The translations under genes were made by a program, and so were the position numbers. This document shows positions 1 through 13,184 of a stretch of 64,000 nucleotides of DNA, piece after piece. Below the pieces are notes generated by a model. It did no database searches and was not told the origin of the DNA. It saw only the letters and a program-made list of their open reading frames with translations. Each line of letters opens with the position of its first letter. The stretch's first letter is position 1. Origin of the DNA: Membranipora membranacea. Lineage: Eukaryota; Bryozoa; Gymnolaemata; Cheilostomatida; Membraniporidae. The DNA is taken from NCBI GenBank assembly GCA_914767715.1, contig OU612068.1:16552001-16616000 (forward strand), in the 5' to 3' direction.

Positions 1-1560
1 TATTCTTGATGTCTTTCCGATTCCAATGCTTTTCTCTTTGCTTCGTAATTTCCCAAATTAGCAAACATCCCGCCGTTCTGCTCATCCGGCCTGCTCGATG
101 GTCCAGCCTGACAAAAGTGAAAATATATCCAAATGTACCTAATGATGGATGCCTAAGGATGGAGACTGAGATAAAATCAGGAAAGATAGCATCAAGCCTA
201 TGTGTCATGATGACTAATTAAAAAATAGACCTATATACAGATATATATAGGCCTATACATAAAATATAGGTCTATTTCCTGTAATAGTCATCATGACACG
301 ACAGAGTCGACATGCTGCCAATCCTTACTGGTCAGAAATAATATAAACTGCAGGAGCGATGAATTATTTATTCTCTGAGCTAACTGATTGTTGATATTAG
401 TTTTGAGCATCATGGTTAGTCAAGTACAAGATCTTACCTTCATTTTATTTTTCTATAATATGTACAACTAAAGCTTAATCTTCCATATAAGTAACTGAAA
501 ACCAAACTGTTTCTGATGAATTAACTTGTTATCCTGTTGAGGGCGGGGGGGGGGGGGATTTCTATGTGAAGGAGGGTTATTTTATTATTGCTGCTGCCTA
601 TTCGTGCCCGGCAGACAGACGCTGCAGTGGATGATTACCAATGAAAATCAAATGCCAAGTCTTATCGTACTAAACACTTCTGTAGCAGGACAGAAAGAAC
701 TAGCCCATGCACCTTGACTTAAAAGTTATAATGATCACCACATACTCCACAGGCTAGCTCCATCATTTGAAGAGAATATTGGGACCTCACCTGTTTGTTT
801 TCTGTAAATTCCTGTAAGTCTCTCCGCCTCTCATCATCATACTTCTTTCTTTTCTGATCATATTGACCAAATTGAAGCGAAGAAGGGAACTGTTCCTGTG
901 AGCCCTGATTTACGTCAGTGGGAGGGTCCCACTGTCGCCGCTGCTGTTTTGGCTGTGCGCCATTTTGTTGGCCATATATCTGTAAAAATGTGAAGAGTAG
1001 ACAGTTTCTGTCATGCTTGCATGCAGTGCATCAGTTGCTTCTTGTAGCAAATTCATTGATTTCTGACTTAGTTCAAAATTACAACACGATTAGATAACAT
1101 GATAATATTTAATGTTATGTCATGAAGGTGCAAAATTTCAAGCCTAGAGTGATTCAGCTGTAGCCTTGTCATGCGGCCACGGGTTTTGGTTTGTTCGGTC
1201 ATAAACCCAACCAAAAGAACCGAAACCCTTGGCCGCGTGACGAGGGTAATTCGGCTGAGCTAGCAGCTACTAGCCGGTTGTGGTTGAGGTTGATTCAATT
1301 GGGCTGATGCTGCTTTCAAGTCTTGACCAGGTAGAACCCGATTGACATGTTCAAAAGGCCTGAAGCAGCGACTGATAGCGGAAAGCGCAATTATTGATGG
1401 TCACTCCGAATGAGGATTTATCCCCATAATGCAGGATATAAACACTCACATTCCTGTTTTCTTGATCGTTACTAGGACCAGGCTGGAGAGTTGCTTTCTC
1501 CTGTGCAAGCTTCTGCTTCTGAAGTTTTATGAAATTTTCAATATCATTCTCTGTGCCCAT
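1..1560 (-). CDS. CSPP1: CSPP1-like centrosome and spindle pole associated protein (5' part only)
   Basis: Three in-frame coding exons are visible on the minus strand: 1560-1450 (starts at ATG 1560), 979-791 and 107 to the left edge. All junctions are phase 0 with GT donors and AG acceptors. Exon 1 encodes a short charged helix (IENFIKLQKQKLAQEKATL) like the CSPP1 N-terminus, where an FIEEQKARLAEDKAEL-type helix opens the protein. Exons 2 and 3 each carry a copy of the CSPP1-type repeat, G-x-Y-(D/E)-x-KR-x5-ER (FGQYDQKRKKYDDERRRD; LGNYEAKRKALESERHQEY). In vertebrates CSPP1 is a microtubule-lumen and minus-end/ciliary protein acting at centrosomes, spindle and axoneme. The visible part stops after about 135 residues of what is usually a protein of roughly 1000 residues or more. 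Family assignment rests on remembered consensus and could be wrong in favour of another coiled-coil centrosomal protein; the gene structure itself is well supported. Confidence 0.7.
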
Positions 1561-4500
1561 AGTTCTTCTCTCATCACCAAGTTGATAACAATATTACCCT
1601 CCTGCTCCGTAGTTGTAGTAATTAGTAGTATTAGTATAGTATTGATGTAGTATTGGCTGCAAACAAATAAAAGTTAAAAATCTTTCGCAAGAAGCCACAC
1701 AATCTAAGTAGAGAATTTTAAATACTTGGCAATGAGGCCATTTTGTCAGCTTCTTATGTTGGCCTTTAGCCTACCACCCACCCTCTACCTCAGCTTGGGT
1801 TATACCACTGGCACATAAATAAACCTCTCCACGAAAAAGTGGAGAGGCATGGACAGCGACAGATTGCGAGATCATTCAAGACGAAATCGCTATTTTTAAA
1901 TGAAAGTTTTTGCATACTGCATCTGAACAAGTTTAAAAATCAGTTGCATTTTATCTGTGTCCAACTTGAGCCATCATTTCGTGTTTAGCCAGTGAAGATC
2001 AACCTGCGTCCCTCCAATGACAATCACAACGGGCACATCGAATTGAAACAGTTATTGAGGTTTTTTTATGATGCTCAGATGATAATCCACCATTTGAAAC
2101 TGAATACGATATAGAAATATATGTTATTTATCACCATGAGTGCAAGGAGTACCATAGCATGTTGACAAATATAGTAATTGTGGATGGTGATAATTTTTTA
2201 TTTAAACAAACCATAGTCTACATAATCTCATCATCCTTAAAGAGCTTTTTGTATTTTCAGTTGGCGATTTGGAGGAGGCTTATTTATTAGTACTAGTAAA
2301 AAATTTGCATCTCATAGGCCTACTGCTAGGTGTCGAGATATGTCAAGCTTGTACCTAGATCTTTTGTTTTCATTTGTGTGCGCCTTCTGCCCATTTAAGA
2401 CAGGAAACTATCATGGCTAAAACAGTACATATTTGCCTACATTGCACATGCCTGCTTTAGTTTGCCAAGGCAAGGACAGGTGCCACCGCGGTGGGTAGAT
2501 TTTGAGTAGCAGTGATTGATGGAATAACATTCATTTAGCTTTAAGCAGAAACATCACATTACAATATTGGGAGAACTTTTTACACTACTGGGAGGTGGGA
2601 AATCAACCACCATGGGTCGGGCCTGCATACACTGTAACACATTGCTGTGAAAGTCAAGATCCTCCACTATCTAACTAATTACTAATTGATATCTGTTGAT
2701 CATTGTAACTTTAACTTGGACAGTACCTCAGATAACAAGCTGAGTAATGGGTTTGCTTCTTTTACACAAGACAACTCAATTAAAGGCTCGTATGAAAGGT
2801 TATGTAGCCAAGGAGTACTCCTTGATGTAGCAGTAGAAAGAGTAGTAATTATAGTTGTAAGATGTTGGTTAGTGAAGAGGAGAAGGGTAACAAAAAAATG
2901 AATATGATCCATTATTATGATGATCAGATGATGCCAACTATAATAATCTTTTCTTACCTTAAATATCCTTAGAATAACATGACAGTCTAAGGAATCAAAA
3001 TTTAATATTCTTATATATCAATGTGTTCATTTATAATCAACAGAATGTGTGCATCAGCAGATTAAGTTGATACAAATTTGTAGAATTTCGAACGAAATTT
3101 TCAAAATAGTTAAGAAAATATTTGGCTTTGTTTACAGTTGGCATGCGCAACACAATGAAACCGGAATTTGAAATAGATTTGTAGTTTGTAGTTTTGTAGC
3201 TTTGTTTTTGTGATACTTTTAATATCGATGTCTATTGTGAGGAATTTGAAGGATTTGTCGCACTGTTGTAAAAAGAGAAGACAACTTACAATATTTTATG
3301 CATACTTTTTACATTGGTCAGTGGATTGATGGGTGGACTAACAACTCCTTGGATTGACCTAGCCTTGTCACTCGCCTAACGGCATGACAAGGCTAAGTAA
3401 GATTGACCTCTGTGCCTTCAATGAACTCCTTCATTGGTGCCTTAGCATTCTACGCTATTTTATATTCTATTATTTATGGCTCACTGGCTAATGGAATAAA
3501 AAGAGCAAAATGAACCTTATCTAATTTAAAGATTAATTCTGGACAGAACCAATGTTTGTTTGTGATTACTTTAATTTGTCTATCAAGATACAATTGCATG
3601 TAAAAATTCTTTTGCAATAAGACTCCGCCACCACAGAGGGAACAACCGTGTTCTAGACCGTCCCTAGTAGCAAACCATGACCCTCCTAAAATGAAAAACT
3701 GTCATAAAAATTCTGCTCTTCAAGTATTAAAGTGTTTTGTGGCATTCCGAGAATGGTACTAGGGCCTGGCGACTTTTGAATGTATTTTTGTGTAAAACCT
3801 AATGATGCTGTTAACAAACGGTATTCATATATCGTAATGTAGATCACATTAGATCCAGTTTGCCTGCCTACGGCGTTGCTCCTTTTCTGCTTATACTAAA
3901 GCCATCCTGAGTTTAATGCTTGTAATGACCAAGATACCAGTAAATTATATTTGGGGGTTTGGGAGGGGGGCGGGGGGTGAGTGTTATGCTTCGGTTTGGG
4001 GAATGGCCTGAGTTTTCTGTTCTATATGTAATCTGGCTTTTTTACTGATGGTAAGATGGATAGGAGTTATTATCTGCCGATCAAAAAACCCTGTGCAGGT
4101 GTCAGCAAATAATGGTTTCCCGAAAAAAAGCTCATCAGCAGAATTTTAATTGTAAATAAAGCATTATCACTGTCCTGGGTTGGCAGGTATGTCAAGACGG
4201 CCTACTGAATTCCATTTTTTTTACATGAGGCTGAACTCTGGGATGAAGAACAGCATTGTAACAGCACAACACTTCAACATTTAGTTTTGTTAAGCAATCT
4301 AGTGGCATGGCAAGGTAGTGATGTCGTTTCGTTATCGGGTCCAACAGGTTTTCAGGTAGGCCGCACAATCTTATTCGAGTCAATAACTGCTAATAGATAG
4401 ACACTTTTTATTCAATGAAACTATTTACATTGCAAGATTAAAGATAAAGAGTGAAGAGTGATGTTTGGTAAAATGCCTGAATAGTTGGAAAAAGGAAAAA

Positions 4501-4648
4501 TATACATGGAAATAATAAATAAGCTGTATTAGAACAATGCGGGCATTATTTAAAGCAAAAAATATATGAAAATATACATCTGTTGTAAAAAAATTAACAG
4601 TATTGAGTAATCATATTGACATATTGACTGTGGTGCATGAGATTACTT
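1561..4648. other. Intergenic region between CSPP1-like 5' end and MDR 3' end
   Basis: About 3.1 kb with no convincing exon on either strand. The CSPP1-like promoter should lie just above 1560. On the minus strand an AATAAA hexamer (plus-strand TTTATT, 4407-4412) is a reasonable poly(A) signal for the MDR gene. A short inverted repeat built on agccttgtca lies at 3361-3393. Short ORFs here show no codon or family signal. Confidence 0.6.
4407..4412 (-). other. Candidate poly(A) signal of the MDR gene
   Basis: AATAAA on the minus strand, about 240 bases after the MDR stop codon at 4649-4651. Position and motif only; no cleavage evidence. Confidence 0.4.
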
Positions 4649-7600
4649 TTATATAGCGGTTGGTGAGACTTGAAGAACAGCTCGTCCATTGATCTTACAG
4701 TCTGATAAATCCTGGAATACGCTATCAGCATCTTCCAACTGGAATGTCTTAAATTGAGGGGTTGATATCTAAAATGGAAAAAAGTAGAGTTTTAGCACGA
4801 CTAAAGAATCGGGAGTTGTTTCCTCCTTCCCTCATGAGATAAAAATCTTGTAAAGCAGTGTTTCATGATGCAAAATATGGCTTTTAGCCTTTGAATATTT
4901 CCAACGTAGCCTTGTAGGACTCAGGGGGGTCTTTCAATCAAAAACTACTGAGTTCACTATCTGTGTGCTCCTAGCTGGGTTCCAAAATTGCGCCACATAA
5001 GAACCAATTTGTCGAAATGAGCTATGATTTTCAGCAACTTAAAAGTGATAAAGATGATGATGAAAGATGAAAGACCTCCTCAAGTAATCTCTCAGAGTAC
5101 ATCTTATATTAAAATTTCAATTCATGCGGGAAAGTACTGACCATGCCAGCGTCCACAAGAGTTATTAGCTGGGCCAACTCCTCTTTCGTTCCCTTTCTTA
5201 CTCCGATTATTGTCTGCTCATTCTGTGCCAGCTCAGAGAGGTTAAACTGAACTTCATGCTGTGATGTACCGCTTACTACGAGGACTCCTCGCTAAAACAC
5301 AAAGTTATCAATCGGTAAAAAAATATAATTAATGATTTTCAACATTTTCTAGGGAGTTCTCATCGATTTGCTATGTAATTGAGGCATTGAGCCAGGAAAG
5401 TGGATGGTTTTGTTTTATTAGGATTAACGCCAATCCATTGATGTTTGACTGGTTCCATGCGGATTTAAATAAACTATTTAAACTGGCACTGATGTTTCAT
5501 TGGCAGTATTTCCATTAAAAAAAAATAAGTGATATATTGCCAAGAAAAGAAGCACCACAATTCCATCATTTTGGAGCGCCTTCCTAAGGTCACCTGAACT
5601 TGTAGTTTGACTTAGGTGGTTGTAATCAATGTTCTAACCCCTATCTAAAACTGTGATATTTGATAATGAATGTTATAAATAAACTCAGTCTGTAATGCCT
5701 GTTGACTTCTGTGTTCAATTTTTGACCAGCTCTTATCTAAAGGTCAGAGACCTATAATAGTTGAGTAAATATTCCTATCACTGAGGGGCAATGCTCTATG
5801 AACTGCTTAGTTGCATGGTTGTCAACAAGAATGAGTCTATCGCTACTGTTATATCAAGCCTCAACACACCTTGTTTAGAAATTTCAGAGCTCGAGCAATT
5901 GTTCTTGGTGAGCTGACAAAGTCAATGACCACATCGATACCATCTGGGCAGGCATTTCTGGTACGTTCCACCAGCTGTTCTTCATATGCATTACTCGGCC
6001 AATGAACAACACCGTAACAACCATGCTCCCTTGCTACTTTCAGCTTTGCGCTCTGAAAACAAGAAATACAAAGTTAGAGTTTCCATAGCAGCAATATTCC
6101 GCAACATAAATCTAGAGAGCAATGGGAAATTCCAATGATGAATCTGGTTGAAGCGCTAAACTGTGTCGGGATAGCTGGTAATAGCATTTTATGATAATCC
6201 CGACACAGCATTAGAACTATGATGAATCATGCCTAAGATAATAGTTATAAGATATTTGATCCAGTCCTGCAGTTCACTATAGGCTTCATAGACATGACCG
6301 AGAAAATCAAGCAGACAATGACCAGCTTATAACAATAAATACTCACATTGGTGTCTGCCACGATCACATTGACCCTCAGGTCACAAGTACCAGGATTAGC
6401 AGTCAGATGTGATGCCATGATTGTAGCCCAAAGGCCAAGTCCTCCAGCACCCACTACCAGTATGTTACATTTATCTGTAATACAAATCTTACAAATTAAA
6501 CTTCCGATAAGGATGCCTTTGTTCATGTAGGTCAAACTCATGCTCGGAAGCAGCAGCTAAATCAAATAAAACTGTTCCGGGTTTGTGGTAAGTTTGTGTA
6601 TATATTGAGCTACATGCCCTGATTTTCATACCAATGTATCCCATTTAATTGTCCCAATTCATTGATGCCCAGCTGCCCCACTAAGTTATAGCATTGGATG
6701 GCACTCGTCCCGTCCACTACCATTTCCTTATCGAATCAATAAACGTAACACATCATCATTTCCTCACCTTTTCTGTCTTCGCATTCTCTGATATAGGATC
6801 GCGCCCTCATGATCGCTGTGTATGCCGTGAGTCCACCAGTTGGTAATAACGCTGCTACCTCAAGCTTCATACCCTCCGGCACTCGGACAAGGTTTTCTGG
6901 ATGGTTGATGATGATATATTCTGAGAACCTAAATGAGCAAATAACTCTATTCATCATATCAACATAGACCTTTCATAACCTATTGCATCTGATATAAATA
7001 TTGATGGACACAGTAAGTTAGTAAGTAAGCACACACGGGAATCACAAGGCTTAACATGTGACGTTTAGAAATGAGCTGTCATATTTTTGGCAGAGCCTAT
7101 AGATAATATATATCCATAGCAAAGATTATAAATAAGTCATTGTCCATAGTCTTTGCTTTTGGTTTGATAATTTAATAGCGATGGTGTCTGTCAGAAATAA
7201 TTTGCTATTGTGGTAATGAATTACAGCCGACAGTATGCCTATGGTATTAATGGTTTTAGAAGATGGAAATCTTCATGGAAACGAGAGAGGGGAAACAATT
7301 AAAATATATGATGAACCACATGAACCGATGAACCGCAATAACAAGTATGGCCAACAGAAAAATAACAATGCGGTTGGCTGAGTTCAATTCTTGGCCTTGA
7401 AAACTGCAAATCATTGTTATTCAGTAGAGAGTAGAATTTCATTTCTTTAATTGACCAAATGCCCACCTCAGGTCAGAGAGATTAGAAAAACCCTGTTATT
7501 CATCCTTAGCCATTTTTCTACAGAGCTATTGTCATTGTCAGTATCACAAACACTGCTGTGTATGCTAACGCCATAGATATGAATAAATTTACACTGCTTC

Positions 7601-9615
7601 AAAAACTCACCCTCCATCATAACCGATATCTTCATCTGGATACACCATAACTCGGTCGCCGCTGACTAAATCTGTTTTTGCTTGTTCACCGACAGTATCT
7701 ACTATACCTGCAACCTCGTAACCTGAAACAGAGACAACACAGCATATCAGTGACTAGTATATCGAAAGTCTAGACCTAGAACAAATTTGATTGAATTTTC
7801 CCACAGTCCGGACATTCCCATTCTTTTGGTGAGCAGCCGGCAAAGGTAGTGGTGGCTGCCGGCAATGATGGCGGGTGTGACAGCGGCTTTTACCGCAGCT
7901 CAAACCCTAAATGCAAGCAAATTGGTTCACACTTGATCTAGTATAGCCCTAACTGCTTAATTTATGACTATTCAATTGTTAGTATGGCTTTTGTTGAATA
8001 ATTTCTAAATGATCATTGCCATCCCACTCACAGGTCACTTTTTAGTACTGAGTTTGTGTCATAAGATGAACTTAGTATGTGAACTTGAACAAATATCAAA
8101 ATTGACAACTTCTCCTAATGAATTTTGATATCACACAGCTAATCATATAATATAGTATCATATCAGGTTTACTTTGAAGCATCCCCTAACAGATTCTCCT
8201 CATCGAATCTGCATTCTATTCAAGGAATGTTACTTGATTTAAACAAACATAAAGGACAAATTTCACAAAGTTTAAGACTTCCGAGTCATCAAGCAGACTG
8301 CACCTCACTGCACCCAAATCACTTGACCACCCATCCTAAGCATCACTTGTCGGAATGTTATTTGGTCATTGCTACAAGGACTTGTCAGAAGAATTTGGCT
8401 GTTATATAACGCCTATGCTATTATCTGTGCGATCACCCAACTTGTTACACAACTTTGTTTTCATTTTGCATGATTACTAGCCCAGCTCCATGTTATTTAT
8501 AAGATGCAATTTCACAGAATTACCTGCATCAACAATCTTGGAAGTCTACAACAGCCAATACTAGTGTTCATTGATAACACAGCCAAATTTGCTAGCTACA
8601 GGATGGTGCACAGCTCGGGTTTGGATAATGGTGTCCATAACCAAACAACGTTACATGATATGGCTATGGTGGTGTCCAGCCAAATGCATCACAGTGTAGC
8701 CATTCACATCATATTACCAATGGGGGTTTGGTTCATTTACCATGATGACCACCTAGCGTGTCTTGACAAGCTTTGTTGCTGGGGAAGGGGGGATCCATCA
8801 ACAAAGCTTGTCAGGATCTTGTCTACTAGATAAAGGTATCCTATCACACATACCCGGAAAGAGTGATGTGTCCATGATGCCTTTATTTCTGATCGATGAT
8901 CTTTGTCTCTTTACGTCTGGTGAACATGCTCCAGCAAAGCAAACCTGGAAAATAAGAAGAGGGAATGTTGGGCTAAAGAAAGATTTAGAGAAATTTGGAA
9001 GTCAAATAGGCTTGCTCGTTTCAGGGTCAATGTCCATGTTCAAAAATACAGAAGGGGGTTATGTGATGGCACGTTTGGCACCAATAAATTTTGAAGATGA
9101 TTATGCAAAAAATCAGCACTTTTTTTCTGCAAGTCATGGTGAGACAAGCGAAGAATTCTTATAACGACCACAATGACATGTTTATGATGGTAGTGTCAAA
9201 TGGTTTAATGCGGGATGAGACCATTCTCCCTGATGTCACTACCATATTCTGAAAATAAAATCAACTTAGGTTGAAACGGCCTCTCCGATGCCTGTCATGG
9301 TAAAGGAGCGAGAATCTAATGGAAAATCAGATTGATGGTTTAGCTGTCGGGCTCAGCAGATGTGCTTATCTGCAGGTTTAGCTGTCGGGTTATGCTGTCG
9401 TGTTTAGCTGTCGGGTTTAGCGAATCGGATTCAGCTGTAGTTGAACCTACCTTGACTCGTACGGCACAGTCTGGTAGTTCTGGCAGTGGCTCTTCTATAG
9501 ACATTCTGTATGTAGTGGAGCACACCATGTCCTTATCTATGCTCGCCATTTTGATCATCTTCTTTCTAGGATTAACTGGCCTCTTGGCCTCTTCATTTTG
9601 TGTGGATCCTGTCAT
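4649..9615 (-). CDS. Zinc-ligand-depleted MDR superfamily oxidoreductase
   Basis: Eight exons in transcript order: 9615-9451, 8944-8854, 7722-7611, 6928-6768, 6474-6347, 6052-5870, 5291-5142, 4768-4649. The lengths sum to 1110 nt (369 aa) with every junction in frame. The fold is medium-chain dehydrogenase/reductase: a GroES-like N-terminal lobe (GYEVAG and SGDRVMVYP near residues 86-115), then a Rossmann lobe with the nucleotide loop GAGGLG at 185-190. An Asp at the end of the second Rossmann strand (VIVADTN) suggests NAD(H) rather than NADP(H); this is inference. Of the classical catalytic zinc ligands only the Cys of the GxC motif (C62, in AGACSPD) remains. The GHE His is Tyr87 and the third ligand Cys is Thr153. 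The structural-zinc four-Cys loop is absent. A zinc-independent reductase of quinone-oxidoreductase type is therefore likelier than an alcohol dehydrogenase; the substrate cannot be told. Met20 or Met23 are alternative starts. Confidence 0.9.
6161..6208. repeat. Short inverted repeat in MDR intron
   Basis: Perfect 12-base arms (ctgtgtcgggat, 6161-6172; its complement, 6197-6208) separated by 24 bases, in the intron between MDR exons 5 and 6. Confidence 0.6.
8764..8813. repeat. Inverted repeat in MDR intron
   Basis: Perfect 15-base arms (tgacaagctttgttg at 8764-8778, complement at 8799-8813) with a 20-base G-rich spacer. It lies just downstream of MDR exon 2, on the intron side. Confidence 0.65.
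9336..9440. repeat. Degenerate short tandem repeat (tttagctgtcggg)
   Basis: The unit gtttagctgtcggg recurs at least four times with substitutions and indels immediately beyond the splice donor of MDR exon 1, in its first intron. On the plus strand the repeat is partly open-frame, which explains spurious ORFs there. Confidence 0.6.
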
Positions 9616-10925
9616 TGTTGGCTACAACAAACATAGGGATAATTTAGTATGCAAACTGACTTAGTGAACTTGAAAAAAAACTGCTTACAAAACGAAGTTT
9701 CCTCTTTGAAATAAGCTGCAGCCTTCAGCCAGAGGAGTTTCTCAATTACACACTGCTGAAATCTCTATCTCAATCTACGTAGCAGCGAGTGATGAGTGAG
9801 ACCTGCTAGAGATCGGTCTCCCTACTCATTCGCTGCTAAATGGTACTAGCAATCCTCTGTAACCTTCTGAGCAATGAGCAATGAGTTCATTGTTCTGAGT
9901 GAAAGATTTTGAATGAAAGTCCAAATGGGCAAGGATTTTGAAAATCCAGGTGCCTAGCTACATTATTTTACAATGCTTGAACGGGCTACAGGTTGCCTTC
10001 CTAAAAATATCTGGCAGTGTAGCAGATACAATACAACTTACCATTATATCATGTATTTGTCAAGGCAAGAGACGTGTATAACGCAAACAAGTAATTATAA
10101 AATGAGAGCTTAACTTTCACCAAAAGTGTCTTTCTTCCTCCAAATAATATTAATGACACACAAGAGCTTTCATCCCATTCAACGAGCAAATCACAAATAA
10201 AATTGAGAAGAGGGGCTCTATTATCAATCAATCCGTCAAGGTCACCCCTACTGTGCAACCATGCATTGCATTGTATATATCGCTGCTTGAATAAATATGC
10301 GATAGATAACACATTTTTGGCAGTGTTCCACCATTCCAAGGATCTCAATGGGTTATCATCATTGTAAGCAACCAATCAGATTTATTCTAGATCATCTGCA
10401 AAATACGTGCTCCTATCTGCGGCAAAATAACGTGAGGTTTTGCAACTTTTAATAGCCTCACCAATTAAAACTGTCTTAATAAATCAAATGGTGTTTTTGC
10501 CAACTCACTGCAATCAATGAGTATTTATAATCTTTGCTGCAATAACGTGATTTTCTCATCCTAATTGTATGCATTTGCCAAACTTTACTGAACAGGATAT
10601 GGTGTTAGCCTGCCAAGATAGCCTGCCGCAGCAAAATTATCAAATAAAAAAAAACAAAAAAAGGCCAATGTAGGTCAGAAAGAGAAATGCATACGTTACG
10701 TTGTCACTGTCACAATAGTGGCTCTTATTTTAGTCCAAACTACTCAGGTACGCACATTCTTGAAACAAAGCTCTATATCTATTGTCAGACGAAGGGCTTT
10801 AGTGGTTTGTGTAATATAGCAAAGAGAAAAAACACATCTTCCCAGGTTGAAGAATTGAAGTTAGCACCAAATACAGCTAGCTTAGTTAGGAGCACGGTTA
10901 AATGTTAGGTATCCATGCATGAAGG

Positions 10926-11052
10926 TAGTTTAAGGGCTCAAACGGTGCAAGATGCTGGTAGAGGCATTTCATTATCAACCACTTTCTCCCCTCCAGTGGT
11001 TGATAATGAAATGCCTCTACCAGCATCTTGCACCGTTTGAGCACTTAAACTA
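10926..11052. repeat. Long near-perfect foldback repeat
   Basis: Arms of 58 bases (10926-10983 and 10995-11052) are complementary with a single visible mismatch and an 11-base pyrimidine-rich loop. The transcript of either strand would form a very stable hairpin. It could be the tip of a foldback or MITE-type element, a dsRNA source, or a pre-miRNA-like locus; the arms are longer than usual for an animal pre-miRNA. Confidence 0.85.
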
Positions 11053-12822
11053 GCATGAAGGGGAACATTTCGTGAAGGAGAACATTTCTTCCTGTGGATA
11101 CATTATTTTGTGAACATTGCAGCTTTTCTTCGGACAGAAAGACCAAGCTTTCACAAGTTCTCTTTTTGTGTTTGAGGCACTGAGGTGGTTTGGGTACATA
11201 TGACTGGGTGATGTATAGGGCACAGTATGTTGCTGCGTAGGGAAGTTGTAAGAGTGTATTACAAAGCAATACCAGGAGTGTCACATTCCGCAAGATATGA
11301 TGCACAGTCACGCCAAACATAGAATTACATTATATTTAACTTACTATGGCTCTAGCTTTAGGATGAATAGTCATGATGATGATGTGGGAGAGTGTGGCTG
11401 TCAATCAAATGTATTCTGTCAATGCTCGACACAGTGACTGTCCAATTGGTTGCTCTGTTATCTCTTGAAATCTGGAAAGCAAATATACTTTTCAAAGCCT
11501 AGGTGTATCCGATTTGCCTATGGCTATGATGTCACTATCTCCAAACGCAAAACCGTTGTTCAGTATACAGATATTGTGAAGCTGCTTGTTAGCTCCGGGT
11601 AGCTCTTGTACAGGTTAGATCGGCGGTCAGATATTCTATGCTTGTTTATGTTTAGACAGCTCTTTATATTCTATCTAGAAATCAGCCTCACGTGGCATGA
11701 TCTGCTTTTCCACACTAATGAAGCGATGATGTACTGTTCTCAAGTAGAGCAATGCCATTATGTTTTTCCCTTTCTCTCCACTCATATACATACCCATCAT
11801 CCCATAAGTGCATGATATATTCACAGTGTAAGGATATATCCTTACTCTGTGATATATTGCGTTGGCAGAAATCCAAATCACGGTCACTAGCCATGATAGC
11901 AAATCCCACACTGTACTGACAATTGATTTATGATGAAATATCATAACTAATTTGTGGGATCTCATTTGATTATTGGCGCTTTTACAGTTCCAGCAGCACT
12001 ATTGGTCAGCTGCCTATAAAGCCACACTTTTGCTTCATGATGCTGCCGTGATCCCTGAATGATGAATCAATGAAGGAAATAGAGTACGAGGTTCCATTAT
12101 CCAGCACATCAGAGAAATGCCCTACTTAGGTTTCCAGGATTGATTCAGAGAACCATTATTTACTGAGGCAACCATGACAACAAGGAATTCTATTACTCAG
12201 CTAGTCAATGGGTTTGGTTCGTTACAAGCAGTTACAGCCACAACTATATGACCTTTTGAGGCGATACAAAAGCCTTTTCATATATATTTCACTGCCACTA
12301 TTATTGTAACTTTGTGGAAAGTAATAGCTCTGTGATTCCCCTATATAAACATGAAACAATGTTATGAATCTAGGGGAAAACCCAATATCGTTCATTACGC
12401 CACCACTACCGATAAGGTAGTGTCTTTGCTAAATCTCATCACGCGGCAAATTTTTTTTTGGTGGCCGTGTGATAAGGCTATTCTTTGCTACCATGACTTG
12501 TTGGCAAATAAGGTTATTCTATGCAAGATCCAAGATAGTCAAATACTGGTCACAGGCCTTTCAATCCCAGCCAATTCCTGTGAGCTGGAACTGATCTAGC
12601 AATTAAGCCCACTTAGGCAGACCTACGGGTCAGATAAGATATATATTGATGACTTATTGGTAACTATATACAACGTTGTGTAAACTGACATCTACTCTGA
12701 CAATCTGCTCCAAAAATGTCTTAGCAAAAAAGAAATCTGGTAGTGACATATAACTCAGTGTTACACAAAACAAATCGATAAGTAAAAGTGATGTGATTAT
12801 GAGACCATCCTATATATACAGT

Positions 12823-12828
12823 TTTATT
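12823..12828 (-). other. Candidate poly(A) signal of ZMYND8
   Basis: AATAAA on the minus strand about 360 bases after the ZMYND8 stop codon. Motif and position only. Confidence 0.35.
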
Positions 12829-13184
12829 TGGATCTTCAAAATAAAATTTGACCTTCTTCCGAGTGTGACATCACTACCAGCGCAAGCCGGCAACATAACA
12901 ACACCGGTTACAAGGTCATCCTAACCACAGTCGGTCATGTCAATATTTACAATGTTACTCGCTATACATTACAGTACACTCCATGCTGACAGTAGGCCTA
13001 TGCTACAGCTGCCAAAAACCACATATCCCACAATGCAACATCCGTAAACATTGACTCGTAGAACTGTCAGATAAAATCTAGAAGATACTTAATTGACGTT
13101 TATAAGAGTGAGTTTCCAAAAACTGCATCATCCGATTGCCATCATCCGATTGCCGTTGATGCATTGTTATTAGACAGCCTGCTC

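Larger units (their letters stand above)
9616..13184. other. Intergenic region between MDR 5' end and ZMYND8 3' end
   Basis: About 3.6 kb without recognisable exons. It contains the MDR promoter side, a near-perfect 58-base-arm hairpin (10926-11052) and the ZMYND8 3' UTR. The ORFs of 60-110 codons here lack splice context and family resemblance. Confidence 0.6.

Noticed and set aside
545-557. Run of 13 G, possible quadruplex-forming site
   Set aside because: A single homopolymer, like the C runs near 32484 and 59331; most likely ordinary microsatellite slippage or assembly length error.
8763-9164. 133-codon plus-strand ORF
   Set aside because: It overlaps MDR exon 2 on the opposite strand and has no family resemblance; antisense shadow.
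11045-11320. 91-codon minus-strand ORF beside the hairpin
   Set aside because: It has a hydrophobic and Cys-containing but unstructured reading, no splice context and no recognised family.
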